Assembly: GCA_963772845.1 (NCBI GenBank) | Contig: CAVYYW010000014.1 | Coordinates: 248,001-312,000, forward strand | DNA length: 64,000 nt | Direction of reading: 5' to 3' | Source: CAVYYW01 sp963772845 | Lineage (GTDB): Bacteria > Bacillota > Bacilli > Bacillales > Sporolactobacillaceae | In this document: positions 1-9,416 of the stretch, piece by piece | How the letters are laid out: every line of letters begins with the position of its first letter | Position numbering within the stretch: position 1 is the first letter of the stretch | Translations under genes and position numbers: made by a program | The notes under the pieces: generated by a model | Told to the model about the DNA's origin: nothing | What the model saw: only the letters and a program-made list of their open reading frames with translations | Database searches by the model: none

Positions 1-366
1 AAAATCATGGGCTTCGGTCATCGCGTTTATAAAACAGGCGATCCACGTGCGAAGCATCTAAAAGAAATGTCACGCCAGCTTACTGAAGGCACAGATAATG
101 AAAAGTGGTATGACATGTCGGTTAAAATTGATGAAGTGATCACAAATGAAAAAGGCCTTCTGCCAAACGTGGATTTTTATTCCGCGAGTGTTTATCACAG
201 CTTAGGCATTGAGCACGATCTCTTCACACCAATTTTCGCTGTAAGCCGTGTTTCAGGCTGGCTTGCCCATATCCTTGAACAATACGCTAACAACCGCCTG
301 ATTCGTCCTAGAGCGGAATATGTTGGTCCTGAAGCAAGGGATTATACGCCAGTAAACGAGCGGTAA
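1..366 (+). CDS. citZ: Citrate synthase, C-terminal part (5' end outside window)
   Basis: Citrate synthase condenses acetyl-CoA and oxaloacetate to citrate, the first step of the TCA cycle in the cytosol. Only the last 121 codons are present; the frame is open from base 1. The segment GFGHRVYKTGDPRA is the highly conserved citrate synthase active-site region with the substrate-binding His and Arg, and PIFAVSRVSGWLAHILEQ is the usual C-terminal block. It lies directly upstream of icd and mdh, which matches the citZ-icd-mdh cluster of Bacillus. The start and any promoter are not visible. Identity is firm; the choice of citZ over a paralogue such as citA rests on the neighbourhood. Confidence 0.95.
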   Translation, partial: KIMGFGHRVYKTGDPRAKHLKEMSRQLTEGTDNEKWYDMSVKIDEVITNEKGLLPNVDFYSASVYHSLGIEHDLFTPIFAVSRVSGWLAHILEQYANNRLIRPRAEYVGPEARDYTPVNER

Positions 367-393
367 TTACTAATTTTTGATACAGCAGAAAGC

Positions 394-443
394 TGGTAAC
401 AGGTGGGGGAGTCCCCGACCTGTTATCATAATGTTATAACATT
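394..443 (+). other. Intercistronic hairpin and palindrome between citZ and icd
   Basis: Arms GGTAACAGGT and ACCTGTTATC, with a G-rich/C-rich inner stem, form a strong hairpin at about 395-427. It is followed by the perfect 14-nt palindrome AATGTTATAACATT (430-443). There is no U-run, so this does not look like an intrinsic terminator. An mRNA processing or stability element, or a protein site upstream of icd, are both possible; function is inferred only. Confidence 0.5.
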
Positions 444-468
444 ACTATACATTCAGGAGGTTATTATT

Positions 469-1737
469 TTGTCAAACGGAGAACGCATTTCAGTTAAAAA
501 CGGTGAATTAAATGTACCGAATCATCCAGTCATTCCTTATATTGAAGGGGACGGAATCGGTCCGGATATCTGGGCAGCCGCTTCCAATGTTATTGAAGCA
601 GCTGTAAATAAAGCTTATAACGGTGAAAAAACAATTGTTTGGAAAGAGATCCTTGCTGGACAAAAAGCTTACGACAAGACGGGAGAATGGTTACCTGCTG
701 AAACATTAGATGTCATTCGTGAGTACATAATCGCGATTAAAGGACCGCTTACAACACCAGTCGGCGGCGGCATCCGTTCATTGAATGTTGCTTTAAGACA
801 GGAACTTGACCTATTTACCTGCCTTCGCCCAGTCCGCTATTTTACTGGTGTCCCATCACCACTTAAGAATCCAGAAAAAACGGATATGGTTATTTTCCGT
901 GAAAATACAGAAGATATCTATGCTGGTATTGAGTTCGCTAAAGGTTCAGATGAAGTTAAAAAATTAATTAATTTCCTAAAAGAAGAAATGGATGTCAAAA
1001 ATATCCGTTTCCCAGAAACTTCAGGAATCGGCATCAAGCCTATTTCTGAAGAAGGAACAAAGCGTCTTGTACGTGCAGCAATTGAGTATACACTCTCTGA
1101 AGGCCGCCGTAACCTGACTCTTGTTCATAAAGGAAATATTATGAAATTTACTGAAGGCGCATTTAAGAACTGGGGCTATGACCTGGTCGAAGAAGAATAC
1201 GGTGATAAAGTTTTCACTTGGAGACAATACGATAAAATCGTTGAAGAGAGCGGTAAAGAAGCAGCAAACAAAGCTCAAAGCGATGCTGAAGCTGCAGGTA
1301 AAATCATTGTAAAAGACGCTATTGCTGATAACTTCCTTCAGCAGATCCTTAGCCGTCCTGATGAATACGATGTCGTTGCAACAATGAACCTTAACGGTGA
1401 CTATGTATCTGATGCTCTCGCTGCACAAGTTGGCGGTATCGGCATTGCACCTGGTGCGAACATCAACTACGAAACAGGTCATGCAATTTTTGAAGCAACA
1501 CATGGTACTGCTCCTAAATATGCAGGTATGGATAAAGTAAACCCATCATCTGTTATTCTTTCAGGCGTACTAATGCTTGAGCACCTTAACTGGAATGAAG
1601 CAGCAGAGCTTGTAATGAAGGCTATGGAGAAAACAATTGCAAATAAAGTCGTAACTTATGATTTCGCTCGTCTTATGGATGGAGCTAAAGAAGTTAAATG
1701 CTCTGAGTTTGGTGAAGAATTAATTAAAAATATGTAA
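469..1737 (+). CDS. icd: Isocitrate dehydrogenase (NADP+)
   Basis: Oxidative decarboxylation of isocitrate to 2-oxoglutarate with NADP+ in the TCA cycle. I start at TTG 469 because AGGAGG at 455-460 sits nine bases upstream; an ATG further upstream at 403 is in frame but has no ribosome site and adds unrelated residues. The resulting 422 aa is the usual length of the Bacillus enzyme. Visible features are IEGDGIGPDIW near the N-terminus, the substrate loop with Ser104-Leu-Asn-Val-Ala-Leu-Arg110 (the serine that in E. coli is phosphorylated by AceK), and HGTAPKYAGMDKVNPSS in the C-terminal nucleotide site. It lies between citZ and mdh on the same strand. Confidence 0.97.
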   Translation: MSNGERISVKNGELNVPNHPVIPYIEGDGIGPDIWAAASNVIEAAVNKAYNGEKTIVWKEILAGQKAYDKTGEWLPAETLDVIREYIIAIKGPLTTPVGGGIRSLNVALRQELDLFTCLRPVRYFTGVPSPLKNPEKTDMVIFRENTEDIYAGIEFAKGSDEVKKLINFLKEEMDVKNIRFPETSGIGIKPISEEGTKRLVRAAIEYTLSEGRRNLTLVHKGNIMKFTEGAFKNWGYDLVEEEYGDKVFTWRQYDKIVEESGKEAANKAQSDAEAAGKIIVKDAIADNFLQQILSRPDEYDVVATMNLNGDYVSDALAAQVGGIGIAPGANINYETGHAIFEATHGTAPKYAGMDKVNPSSVILSGVLMLEHLNWNEAAELVMKAMEKTIANKVVTYDFARLMDGAKEVKCSEFGEELIKNM

Positions 1738-1870
1738 TTCTGCTTTTCACTGAGGAAAACGGACGGATTGAAGCGCCTGCTGAAATTTGGGTATTGCAGT
1801 TCCAAGTAAGCAACACCATTATTAATAAGGCTGGCGTCTTCATCAGTTTGAAATAATTGGAGGGTTTACA

Positions 1871-2806
1871 ATGGGATTAAATCGTAAAAAAGTATCCGTC
1901 ATTGGCGGTGGTTTTACTGGAGCAACCACAGCTTTTCTAATCGGCCAGAAAGAATTGGCAGATGTGGTATTAGTAGATACTCCTCATAATGAGAATGCTA
2001 CAAAAGGAAAGGCATTAGACATGCTGGAAGCAAGTCCTGTCCAAGGCTTTGATTCAAACATTATCGGTACGTCCGATTATGCAGAAACAAAGGACTCTGA
2101 TGTGGTTGTGATAACCGCAGGGATAGCCAGAAAACCAGGCATGAGCCGAGATGACCTTGTGGCAACGAATTCAAAGATTATGAAGGATGTCGCTCGTCAG
2201 GTTGCTGATCATTCTCCTGATTGTACGATCATTGTTTTAACCAATCCCGTAGATGCAATGACGTATTCTGTTTTTAAAGAAGCCGGTTTCCCTAAAAATC
2301 GGGTGATTGGTCAATCAGGTGTGCTTGATACCGCCCGTTTCAGAACGTTTGTTGCTCAAGAATTGAATCTGTCTGTTGAAGACGTGACGGGTTTTGTACT
2401 TGGCGGCCATGGTGACGATATGGTTCCATTGATCAGATACTCTTATGCAGGCGGTATTCCGCTTGAATCTCTTATTTCGAAAGAACGTCTTGATGCTATA
2501 GTTGAACGTACACGCAAAGGCGGCGGTGAAATCGTCAGTCTGCTTGGAAATGGAAGTGCCTATTACGCACCTGCGGCCTCTCTTGTCCAAATGGTGGAGG
2601 CGATTTTAAAAGACAAGCGTCGTATACTTCCAGCTATTGCTTATCTTGAGGGTGAATACGGCTATAATGATTTGTACCTTGGCGTACCTGTTGTGCTAGG
2701 TGGGAACGGCCTTGAGAAAATCATTGAGCTTGATTTGACTGAAGAAGAAAAAGCAGGATTGCAGCAATCTGTAGATTCTGTCAAAAAAGTCATGGAAGTT
2801 TTATAA
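1871..2806 (+). CDS. mdh: Malate dehydrogenase
   Basis: Interconverts malate and oxaloacetate with NAD+ in the TCA cycle. The 311-aa protein is an LDH-like malate dehydrogenase: dinucleotide loop GGGFTG at residues 12-17, substrate arginines Arg87 and Arg93 in the mobile loop IARKPGMSR, and the Asp153/His180 relay within GGHGDDMVP. The ATG at 1871 follows GGAGGG at the proper distance. A hairpin with a short T-run at 2867-2899 closes the citZ-icd-mdh group. The 133-base gap to icd may hold an additional promoter, but I could not identify one with confidence. Confidence 0.97.
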   Translation: MGLNRKKVSVIGGGFTGATTAFLIGQKELADVVLVDTPHNENATKGKALDMLEASPVQGFDSNIIGTSDYAETKDSDVVVITAGIARKPGMSRDDLVATNSKIMKDVARQVADHSPDCTIIVLTNPVDAMTYSVFKEAGFPKNRVIGQSGVLDTARFRTFVAQELNLSVEDVTGFVLGGHGDDMVPLIRYSYAGGIPLESLISKERLDAIVERTRKGGGEIVSLLGNGSAYYAPAASLVQMVEAILKDKRRILPAIAYLEGEYGYNDLYLGVPVVLGGNGLEKIIELDLTEEEKAGLQQSVDSVKKVMEVL

Positions 2807-2866
2807 GCCTGCCTTAACAACAAAGATCTCGTATGAGGAACATTCTAAATAAACATCTTCACCTCC

Positions 2867-2899
2867 AAGGATTCGGATTTTTATCCGGATCCTTTTATT
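2867..2899 (+). terminator. Intrinsic terminator after mdh
   Basis: AAGGATTCGGAT and ATCCGGATCCTT form a 12-bp perfect stem with a four-T loop, followed by TTATT. It ends the TCA-cycle cluster before the MaoC-like gene. Confidence 0.75.
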
Positions 2900-2918
2900 C
2901 CATAAAGGGGGAATTAAA

Positions 2919-3395
2919 ATGTTATTAGGAAAAAAGAGAAAACTTGGAAGACTGATTGAGGAAATTCAGGTGGGTGAGAAATTAAGGTTCTCTGAAAAAA
3001 TAGAAGATAAAGATTTGCTGTTATATCTCGGCTTAACAGATGATAATAATCCTTTATATATTCAGCATGATTACGCTTCCTTAACACCTTATGAGAAGCC
3101 AATTGTACCGCCGGTTATGCTAATGGGCATGATTACGGGGGCTGTCTCCAAGATTATGCCGGGGCCGGGGAGCAGTATAATAAGCCAAACGTTAGCGTTT
3201 CCTGAACCGGTCTATCATTATTCCGACGTTCATTTCCTAATGACTGTGGAGGGTGTAGACCGTACGAAGCAAATCATTACGATAAAGGTTGAAGCAGAGG
3301 ATGGACAAGGCATAAAGGTCATTGAAGGCCATGTGGAAGTAAAGCCGCCTTTTCCGCCTAAAGCTGTTCATTCGGCTACCTTTGATAACTTTTGA
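2919..3395 (+). CDS. MaoC-like hot-dog domain protein, catalytic His replaced
   Basis: A 158-aa protein with the single hot-dog fold pattern of MaoC/(R)-enoyl-CoA hydratases: an N-terminal strand region, a hydratase-2-like segment at residues 36-52, the helix VPPVMLMGMITGAVSKIMPGPGS, and a C-terminal strand. In active hydratases the motif reads G-D-x-N-P-L-H; here it reads D41-D42-N-N-P-L-Y47, so the aspartate is kept but the catalytic histidine is tyrosine. It may bind an acyl thioester without hydrating it or use another residue such as His50. ATG 2919 follows AAAGGGGGAAT. It stands alone between two terminators, just before phoP. I do not know its physiological substrate. Confidence 0.8.
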   Translation: MLLGKKRKLGRLIEEIQVGEKLRFSEKIEDKDLLLYLGLTDDNNPLYIQHDYASLTPYEKPIVPPVMLMGMITGAVSKIMPGPGSSIISQTLAFPEPVYHYSDVHFLMTVEGVDRTKQIITIKVEAEDGQGIKVIEGHVEVKPPFPPKAVHSATFDNF

Positions 3396-3408
3396 TTACG
3401 ATAAAATT

Positions 3409-3446
3409 AACAAAAGCACCCGATGCACTCATCTGGTGTTTTTGTT
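3409..3446 (+). terminator. Terminator after the MaoC-like gene
   Basis: AACAAAAGCACC pairs with GGTGTTTTTGTT, and inner GATG pairs with CATC around CACT. The T-rich right arm and following sequence fit an intrinsic terminator, possibly working in both directions. Confidence 0.65.
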
Positions 3447-3520
3447 ATTCTTTTACCGGCTATCAAAACAGTGTATGATAAAATATAGTAAGATTTAAAG
3501 CTGAAATTGGAGGGTACCCT

Positions 3521-4231
3521 TTGGCAACGAATATATTAGTTGTGGATGATGAACCATCAATCGTCACACTTCTTTCATTTAATTTAGAAAAAGCTGGATT
3601 TAGTGTTTTTACAGCTGATAATGGCAGCACTGCTTTAGAACTTGCAAAGTCTGAAAAAATTGAGCTTGTGGTGCTGGATCTGATGCTGCCGGAGATGGAC
3701 GGAATGGATGTTTGCCGTGCCCTTAGAGAGTCGGGGATTCAGGTTCCTATTCTCATGCTGACAGCAAAGGATGAAGAACTCGATAAAATTTTGGGACTGG
3801 AGCTTGGCGCAGATGATTATATGACGAAGCCATTCAGTCCAAGAGAGGTTGTAGCAAGAGTAAAAGCGATTCTCAGGCGATCAAGCTTCTCTCAGAATAA
3901 TGCTTTGAAAAAAATAAAAATAGCGGATTTGTTAGTTCTTCCTGAAAATTATGAAGCACATTTCAAAGGCGAAAAAATGACGCTCACTCCTAAGGAATTT
4001 GAACTTTTACTGTACTTGGTTCAGCATAAAGGAAAGGTGATGACCCGGGAGCACCTTCTGAATGCCGTATGGAACTATGATTTTGCAGGGGATACAAGAA
4101 TTGTTGATGTCCATGTCAGCCACCTTCGGGAAAAAATCGAAAATGATACCCGTAAACCTCTTTATATCAAAACTGTTAGAGGGATGGGGTATAAATTAGA
4201 GGATCCAACAAATGAATCCGAGCCTCTATAA
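3521..4231 (+). CDS. phoP: Response regulator PhoP (phosphate regulon)
   Basis: OmpR/PhoB-type response regulator that activates phosphate-starvation genes when phosphorylated by PhoR. The 236-aa protein has an N-terminal receiver domain (residues 4-118) with acidic pocket Asp9/Asp10, phosphoacceptor Asp53 in VVLDLMLPEMDG and conserved Lys in TKPFSPRE. A C-terminal winged helix (about 135-230) carries LTPKEFELLLYL and DTRIVDVHVSHLREKIE. The start is TTG 3521, preceded by GGAGGG at 3509-3514. It overlaps the phoR start by 20 bases, so the two are translationally coupled. Context (mdh upstream, polA downstream) matches B. subtilis phoP rather than its paralogues. Confidence 0.95.
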   Translation: MATNILVVDDEPSIVTLLSFNLEKAGFSVFTADNGSTALELAKSEKIELVVLDLMLPEMDGMDVCRALRESGIQVPILMLTAKDEELDKILGLELGADDYMTKPFSPREVVARVKAILRRSSFSQNNALKKIKIADLLVLPENYEAHFKGEKMTLTPKEFELLLYLVQHKGKVMTREHLLNAVWNYDFAGDTRIVDVHVSHLREKIENDTRKPLYIKTVRGMGYKLEDPTNESEPL

Positions 4232-5910
4232 AGCTGCCAGATGGTCACTGGTTATTATTGTCCTCCTGCTTATTATTTTGACTATCCATGAAACCATTCA
4301 GGCTGCAAATAAAAAACAGTTTAATCAACGAGTCGATGAACGTGTTGTTAACCTTGAAGCATTGGCTGTCAAAAACGGCAGCCTTTTTGCTGATAATGAC
4401 ACAAAAAGCCAAATTAACCATTACATGAAGCTTATTAATGGTAAAACAGCTCTCTACGGTCCATCTGGGAAAGTCGTCTATTCAACCCTTTCTGATCCAA
4501 AACATTATAATTTGGACATCCAGCAAGCCGTCTATAAAAAAAACGGACCCATCTTACACCACGGTCCAGAGAATTAAAGAAAATGGTAAAACAATGGGGT
4601 ATATTGTTCTCCAGATCCCATATCCAAAAATTGAAGGGTTAATCATTTTTTATGCTCTTTTATTCATGACGGGTATCCTAATCATTGCGTTTTATGACAG
4701 AACGGTCAGGAAATTCTCCAGGACAATTTCAAACGCAGGTGATATTGCTGAAAGACTTTCAGAAGGAAAGTACGATGCCCGTGCTTCAGAAATATATAGA
4801 GACCCCGAAACATCCAGATTGACGTATGCCTTAAATATTTTAGGACGTCATCTTGAACAAATGTCAAAATCATATTTATCCCAGCAAGGGAGACTGGAAA
4901 CGCTGATAGAAAACATTGGAAGCGGTCTGATTTTCATAGACGGAAACGGCCATATAAGTCTGGTTAATAAAACGTTTCGTCAGACGTTTCAGACGAATAC
5001 TGACAGCTGGATAGATAAACGATATCAAAATTCCAGCATGGATGAAGAAGTAAAAGAGATGATCGGCGCTGTTTTTTTAAATGGTGTGGCTTTGACACGC
5101 CAGATCAAGCTTCCTGTCCATATAGAGAGGAAGCATTTTGATGTTTCATGTGTGCCAATCCTAGACAACAAGGATCGAATACGTGGTATTGTCCTCGTTT
5201 TTCACGATATAACCGAATTAAAAAAACTGGAGAAGATGCGAAAAGATTTTGTTGCAAATGTTTCTCATGAATTAAAAACACCGGTAACGTCGGTAATCGG
5301 TTTTACAGAAACATTATTGGATGGGGCCATGGAAGACGAAGAGCTGACGACAAAATTTCTTAGTATTATGCTAAGTGAAAGTAAAAGGCTTCAGACATTG
5401 ATCAGTGAATTGCTTGAGCTTTCAAAGATAGAAAATGAACACTTCACCCTCGATTTTCAAACGGTTAAAATGGCTGAGCTCTTAAAGGACACAGTCATGG
5501 TGCTTGAGGATAAAGCAAAGGCGAAAGATATTAAATTGATTAATGAGACGGAGAACGGTGCTGAGGCGTTAGGTGAAACAGGAAGAATTAGACAGATTAT
5601 GATGAATCTCGTTACGAACGCCATCTCTTATACGCCATCTGGAGGGGTTGTCAGGGTCTCGGTTTCAAACGACGAAGACGGCGTCCTTCTTTCAGTAAAA
5701 GATACAGGAATAGGAATGGATACTGAACAGATTCCACGGATTTTTGAACGGTTCTACAGAGTGGATAAAGCAAGGAGCAGAAACCAGGGCGGAACAGGAC
5801 TTGGACTTGCTATTGTAAAGCACCTAGTGGAAGCGCATGAAGGTCATATTAATGTAGAAAGTAAGCCTGGACAAGGAACCACATTTCAAATCATGTTTAA
5901 AAAAGCTTAA
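4212..5910 (+). pseudogene. phoR: Sensor histidine kinase PhoR, frameshifted in an A8 tract
   Basis: PhoR is the membrane histidine kinase that phosphorylates PhoP during phosphate limitation. ATG 4212 opens a frame with a first membrane segment (about residues 11-28) and part of the extracytoplasmic sensor, then stops after 121 codons. The rest continues in the +1 frame: second membrane segment, HAMP, PAS domain, H-box FVANVSHELKTP, N-box region, G-boxes DTGIGMD and GGTGLGLAIVK. The switch maps to a run of eight A at 4536-4543; removing one A gives a continuous 565-aa protein of normal PhoR length. This may be a real mutation, a phase-variable or transcriptional-slippage tract, or a sequencing error. 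Sequence on both sides of the run looks fully conserved, so inactivation, if real, is recent. Confidence 0.85.
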
Positions 5911-5919
5911 AAGGGGACG

Positions 5920-8559
5920 GTGAACGCCTTGAATAAACTCGTTTTAATTGATGGGAACAGTATTGCTTACAGAGCTTTTTTCGCCCTTCCGTTATTAAGT
6001 ACGGACAAAGGTATTTATACAAATGCTATTTACGGCTTTACAACCATGCTAATGAAAATTGTTGAAGAAGAAAAACCGACTCATATGCTGGTGGCTTTCG
6101 ATAAAGGAAAAACGACGTTCCGCCATAAGACTTTTAAAGAATATAAGGGCGGCCGTCAAAAAACACCGCCAGAGCTCTCAGAGCAGTTCCCTTTCATACA
6201 TGATATGCTGAAAAAAATGGACATTCCCATTTATCAGCAGGATCAATATGAAGCAGATGATATTATCGGAACGTTAAGTAAGCAAGCTGAAGCCAAGGAT
6301 TTTAAAGTGAAGGTTGTTACAGGGGACAAGGACCTTTTGCAGCTTGTTGATGATCATGTTGAAGTTTCTTTGACGCGTAAAGGAATTTCGGAAACAGAAG
6401 ATTATAATCCCGAAAAGGTCATGGAACGTTATGAAATGGTTCCTTCAAAGATTATCGATCTAAAAGGCCTTATGGGAGATTCTTCGGATAATATCCCCGG
6501 TGTGCCAGGTGTTGGTGAAAAGACGGCGATAAAATTGTTAAAGCAATTTGATACCATTGAAGGTGTTTATGAGCACCTTGATGACGTTTCTGGGAAAAAA
6601 CTAAAAGAAAAACTTGCAGCAAACCATGATCAGGCACTAATGAGTAAAGAACTGGCGACGATTTATTGTGAAGCGCCAATCGACATTTCCATAAAAGATC
6701 TAAGTTACACATTCAATCTGTCAAACGACCTTGTAGCTCTTTTTAAAGAACTGGAATTTAATACAATTTTAGACCGGTTAGGGTTTGAAGAAACGATGGA
6801 TGAGGCAATTGAGGAGACATCTTTTGATTACAACATAATTACCAGCTGGTCTGAAGATTATCTTGCTCCAGGCTCTGCCCTCATGGTGGAAGTGCTTGAG
6901 GATAATTATCACTATGCGGATATTATTGGTTTTGCTGTGGTGAATGAAACAGGTCGCTATTATTTAACAACAGAAGATGCTCTTGCCTGCCCCCATTTCA
7001 AAAAGTGGCTTGAAGACCCAACTTATAAGAAAATCGTGTTTGATGGCAAAAGAGCAGCGGTTGCTCTTAAATGGAGAGACATTGAAGCAAAAGGATTGAC
7101 CTTTGACGTTTCACTTGCCTCGTATATTATTGATCCTTCTGAATCAGGACATGAATTGTCTGCAATTGCAAAGCGAAAAAAAATGGCATATGTATACGGC
7201 GATGAAGCATTTTATGGAAAGGGTGCGAAGCGGAGTATTCCGGAGGCGGAAAAATTATCCGATCATCTCGTCAGAAAGGCCGAAGCCTTATTGGCTCTTG
7301 AGCCATTGTTAAAGGAAGATCTGAAAGCGAATGAACAAATCGATCTTTATTACAATTTGGAAATGCCGCTTGCCTTGGTGCTTGCTGAGATGGAAGTCCA
7401 GGGGGTAACAACGAGTAAAGAAACACTTAATGAGATGGGCGAGGTTATTAAAGAAAAGTTGACCGTGCTTGAGAAAGCGATTTTTGAATTGGCGGGCACG
7501 ACTTTCAACGTTAACTCCCCAAAACAGCTTGGCGAAATTTTATTTGATAGACTTCAGCTTCCCGTTATTAAGAAAACAAAGACGGGGTACTCCACGTCAG
7601 CGGATGTGCTGGAAAAACTGAAAAGCAAGCATGATATTATTCCAAAGATACTGGATTACCGCCAATTAGGCAAGTTAAGCTCTACTTACATTGAGGGGCT
7701 TATGAAGGTAATTAACCCTGAAACCGGGAAAATTCACACGCGGTTTAACCAGGCATTGACCCAAACCGGACGTCTAAGCTCAACAGATCCGAACCTGCAG
7801 AACATTCCGATCCGTCTTGAAGAAGGAAAGAAGATCAGGAAAGCCTTTTTGCCTTCGCATAAAGATTGGGTGATCTTTGCAGCTGACTATTCGCAAATTG
7901 AATTGCGGGTACTTGCGCACATTGCTGAGGATGAACAGCTGATGGAAGCTTTCAGAGAAGAAATGGATGTTCATACGAAAACAGCGATGGATGTTTTTGG
8001 TGTAGAGAAAGAAAATGTGACCTCTCTGATGAGACGTCAGGCTAAAGCGGTTAATTTCGGGATTGTTTATGGAATCAGCGATTATGGACTGTCTCAAAGC
8101 ATCGGGACGACACGGAAAGAAGCCGCTGAATTTATTGAACGGTATTTAAACAGCTACCCAAATGTTAAGCAATACATGGATGACATTGTGCAAAAGGCTA
8201 AGAAAGAAGGCTTTGTTTCCACCCTGCTTAACCGCCGCCGGTATTTACCTGAGATCACGAGCCGGAACTTTAATTTAAGGGGATTCGCTGAACGGACGGC
8301 TATGAATACACCGATTCAGGGCAGTGCAGCAGATATAATAAAAAAAGCGATGGTGGACATGGCTGAAAGGTTAAAAGAAGAGAACTTGGAAACGAAGATG
8401 CTTCTGCAAGTGCATGATGAGCTGATCTTTGAAGCACCGGAACATGAAATAGAGAGACTGAAGGAAATTGTCCCAGATGTTATGGAGCATGCTATAGAAC
8501 TTAACGTGCCTTTAAAGGTTGACTATGCATATGGGTCATCTTGGTACGATGCCAAATAG
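5920..8559 (+). CDS. polA: DNA polymerase I
   Basis: Fills gaps and removes RNA primers during Okazaki fragment maturation and excision repair. The 879-aa protein has a 5'-nuclease domain (about 1-290; DGNSIAYRAFF, YEADDIIGTL, GLMGDSSDNIPGVPGVGEKTA), a middle domain that lacks the acidic D-x-E of a working 3'-5' exonuclease (as in other Bacillus Pol I), and a family A polymerase domain with motif A DYSQIELRVLAHI, motif B RRQAKAVNFGIVYG and motif C VHDE. The start could be GTG 5920 or TTG 5929; an AAGGGGACGG ribosome site lies just upstream of the first. It begins nine bases after phoR and is followed by mutM with a 14-base gap, forming polA-mutM-coaE. Confidence 0.97.
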   Translation: MNALNKLVLIDGNSIAYRAFFALPLLSTDKGIYTNAIYGFTTMLMKIVEEEKPTHMLVAFDKGKTTFRHKTFKEYKGGRQKTPPELSEQFPFIHDMLKKMDIPIYQQDQYEADDIIGTLSKQAEAKDFKVKVVTGDKDLLQLVDDHVEVSLTRKGISETEDYNPEKVMERYEMVPSKIIDLKGLMGDSSDNIPGVPGVGEKTAIKLLKQFDTIEGVYEHLDDVSGKKLKEKLAANHDQALMSKELATIYCEAPIDISIKDLSYTFNLSNDLVALFKELEFNTILDRLGFEETMDEAIEETSFDYNIITSWSEDYLAPGSALMVEVLEDNYHYADIIGFAVVNETGRYYLTTEDALACPHFKKWLEDPTYKKIVFDGKRAAVALKWRDIEAKGLTFDVSLASYIIDPSESGHELSAIAKRKKMAYVYGDEAFYGKGAKRSIPEAEKLSDHLVRKAEALLALEPLLKEDLKANEQIDLYYNLEMPLALVLAEMEVQGVTTSKETLNEMGEVIKEKLTVLEKAIFELAGTTFNVNSPKQLGEILFDRLQLPVIKKTKTGYSTSADVLEKLKSKHDIIPKILDYRQLGKLSSTYIEGLMKVINPETGKIHTRFNQALTQTGRLSSTDPNLQNIPIRLEEGKKIRKAFLPSHKDWVIFAADYSQIELRVLAHIAEDEQLMEAFREEMDVHTKTAMDVFGVEKENVTSLMRRQAKAVNFGIVYGISDYGLSQSIGTTRKEAAEFIERYLNSYPNVKQYMDDIVQKAKKEGFVSTLLNRRRYLPEITSRNFNLRGFAERTAMNTPIQGSAADIIKKAMVDMAERLKEENLETKMLLQVHDELIFEAPEHEIERLKEIVPDVMEHAIELNVPLKVDYAYGSSWYDAK

Positions 8560-8573
8560 AAAGGACGTTTAAA

Positions 8574-9416
8574 GTGCCTGAATTACCAGAGGTTGAAACA
8601 GTAAGACAGACATTGGATCATTTATTAAAAGGAAAAAAGATTTCTGAAGTCAACGTACGCTACCCCAATATTGTGAAGCAGCCCGAAAGTTCCGAAGAAT
8701 TCAGGATACGCTTAAGCGGGCAGACCTTTCAGGAGGTTAATCGGCGAGGAAAATTCCTCGTCTTTTCTTTGACGAAGGATGTTCTTGTTTCTCATTTAAG
8801 AATGGAAGGAAAATACCGTGTTCTTTCAGCAGACGAACCGCTGGATAAGCATACCCATGTCATCTTTTCGTTAGAAGGCGGGGAAGAACTTAGATACAAT
8901 GACGTACGGAAATTTGGTACCATGCATCTTTTTTCTAAAGGAGAAGCGGAGCGCAGCGCTCCATTAAATAATTTAGGTCCAGAGCCTTTCGATGAAGCAT
9001 TTACGGTGGAATATTTAATCGCCAACTGTCATAAAACATCCCGTACGATAAAGCAGGTGCTGCTCGACCAGAGGGTTATTGCTGGTCTAGGCAACATATA
9101 TGCGGATGAAGTTCTTTACTCAGCCAAAATTCATCCCCTGGTAAAAGCAGATGACTTGGCCGCTTACCAAATTGAGAAGCTGCGTACCAGCATAATTGAG
9201 ATTTTGACAAAAGCGATCGAGCTCGGAGGCAGCACAATTCGCACGTATATAAACAGTCAAGGTAACATCGGTCAATTTCAAAACCTTCTCAAGGTTTATG
9301 GACATAAAGAGACTCCCTGTGAAGACTGTGGAACCGAAATTATCAAAATCCAAAGCCACGGAAGAGGCACACATTATTGTCCAACATGCCAAATAAGAAA
9401 GGCTGATCAACCGTGA
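8574..9416 (+). CDS. mutM: Formamidopyrimidine-DNA glycosylase
   Basis: Base-excision repair enzyme that removes 8-oxoguanine and formamidopyrimidines and cuts the abasic site. GTG 8574 is chosen because catalysis needs the amino group of Pro2 directly after the initiator (PELPEVETVR) and AAAGGA lies at 8560-8565; a longer in-frame reading from 8541 overlaps polA and buries that proline. The 280-aa protein shows Pro2/Glu3, the DNA-lesion loop, QVLLDQRVIAGLGNIYADEVL with the helix-two-turn-helix, and a C-terminal zinc finger of two Cys pairs (CEDC and CPTC). It overlaps coaE by four bases. In B. subtilis, as I recall, ytaF lies between mutM and coaE; it is absent here. Confidence 0.96.
   Translation: MPELPEVETVRQTLDHLLKGKKISEVNVRYPNIVKQPESSEEFRIRLSGQTFQEVNRRGKFLVFSLTKDVLVSHLRMEGKYRVLSADEPLDKHTHVIFSLEGGEELRYNDVRKFGTMHLFSKGEAERSAPLNNLGPEPFDEAFTVEYLIANCHKTSRTIKQVLLDQRVIAGLGNIYADEVLYSAKIHPLVKADDLAAYQIEKLRTSIIEILTKAIELGGSTIRTYINSQGNIGQFQNLLKVYGHKETPCEDCGTEIIKIQSHGRGTHYCPTCQIRKADQP

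Noticed and set aside
4438..4577. Separate start for a 490-aa kinase at 4438
   Set aside because: The first 35 codons of that frame overlap the true phoR frame and encode no sensible sensor sequence; no ribosome site. The kinase is the continuation of phoR after the A8 run.
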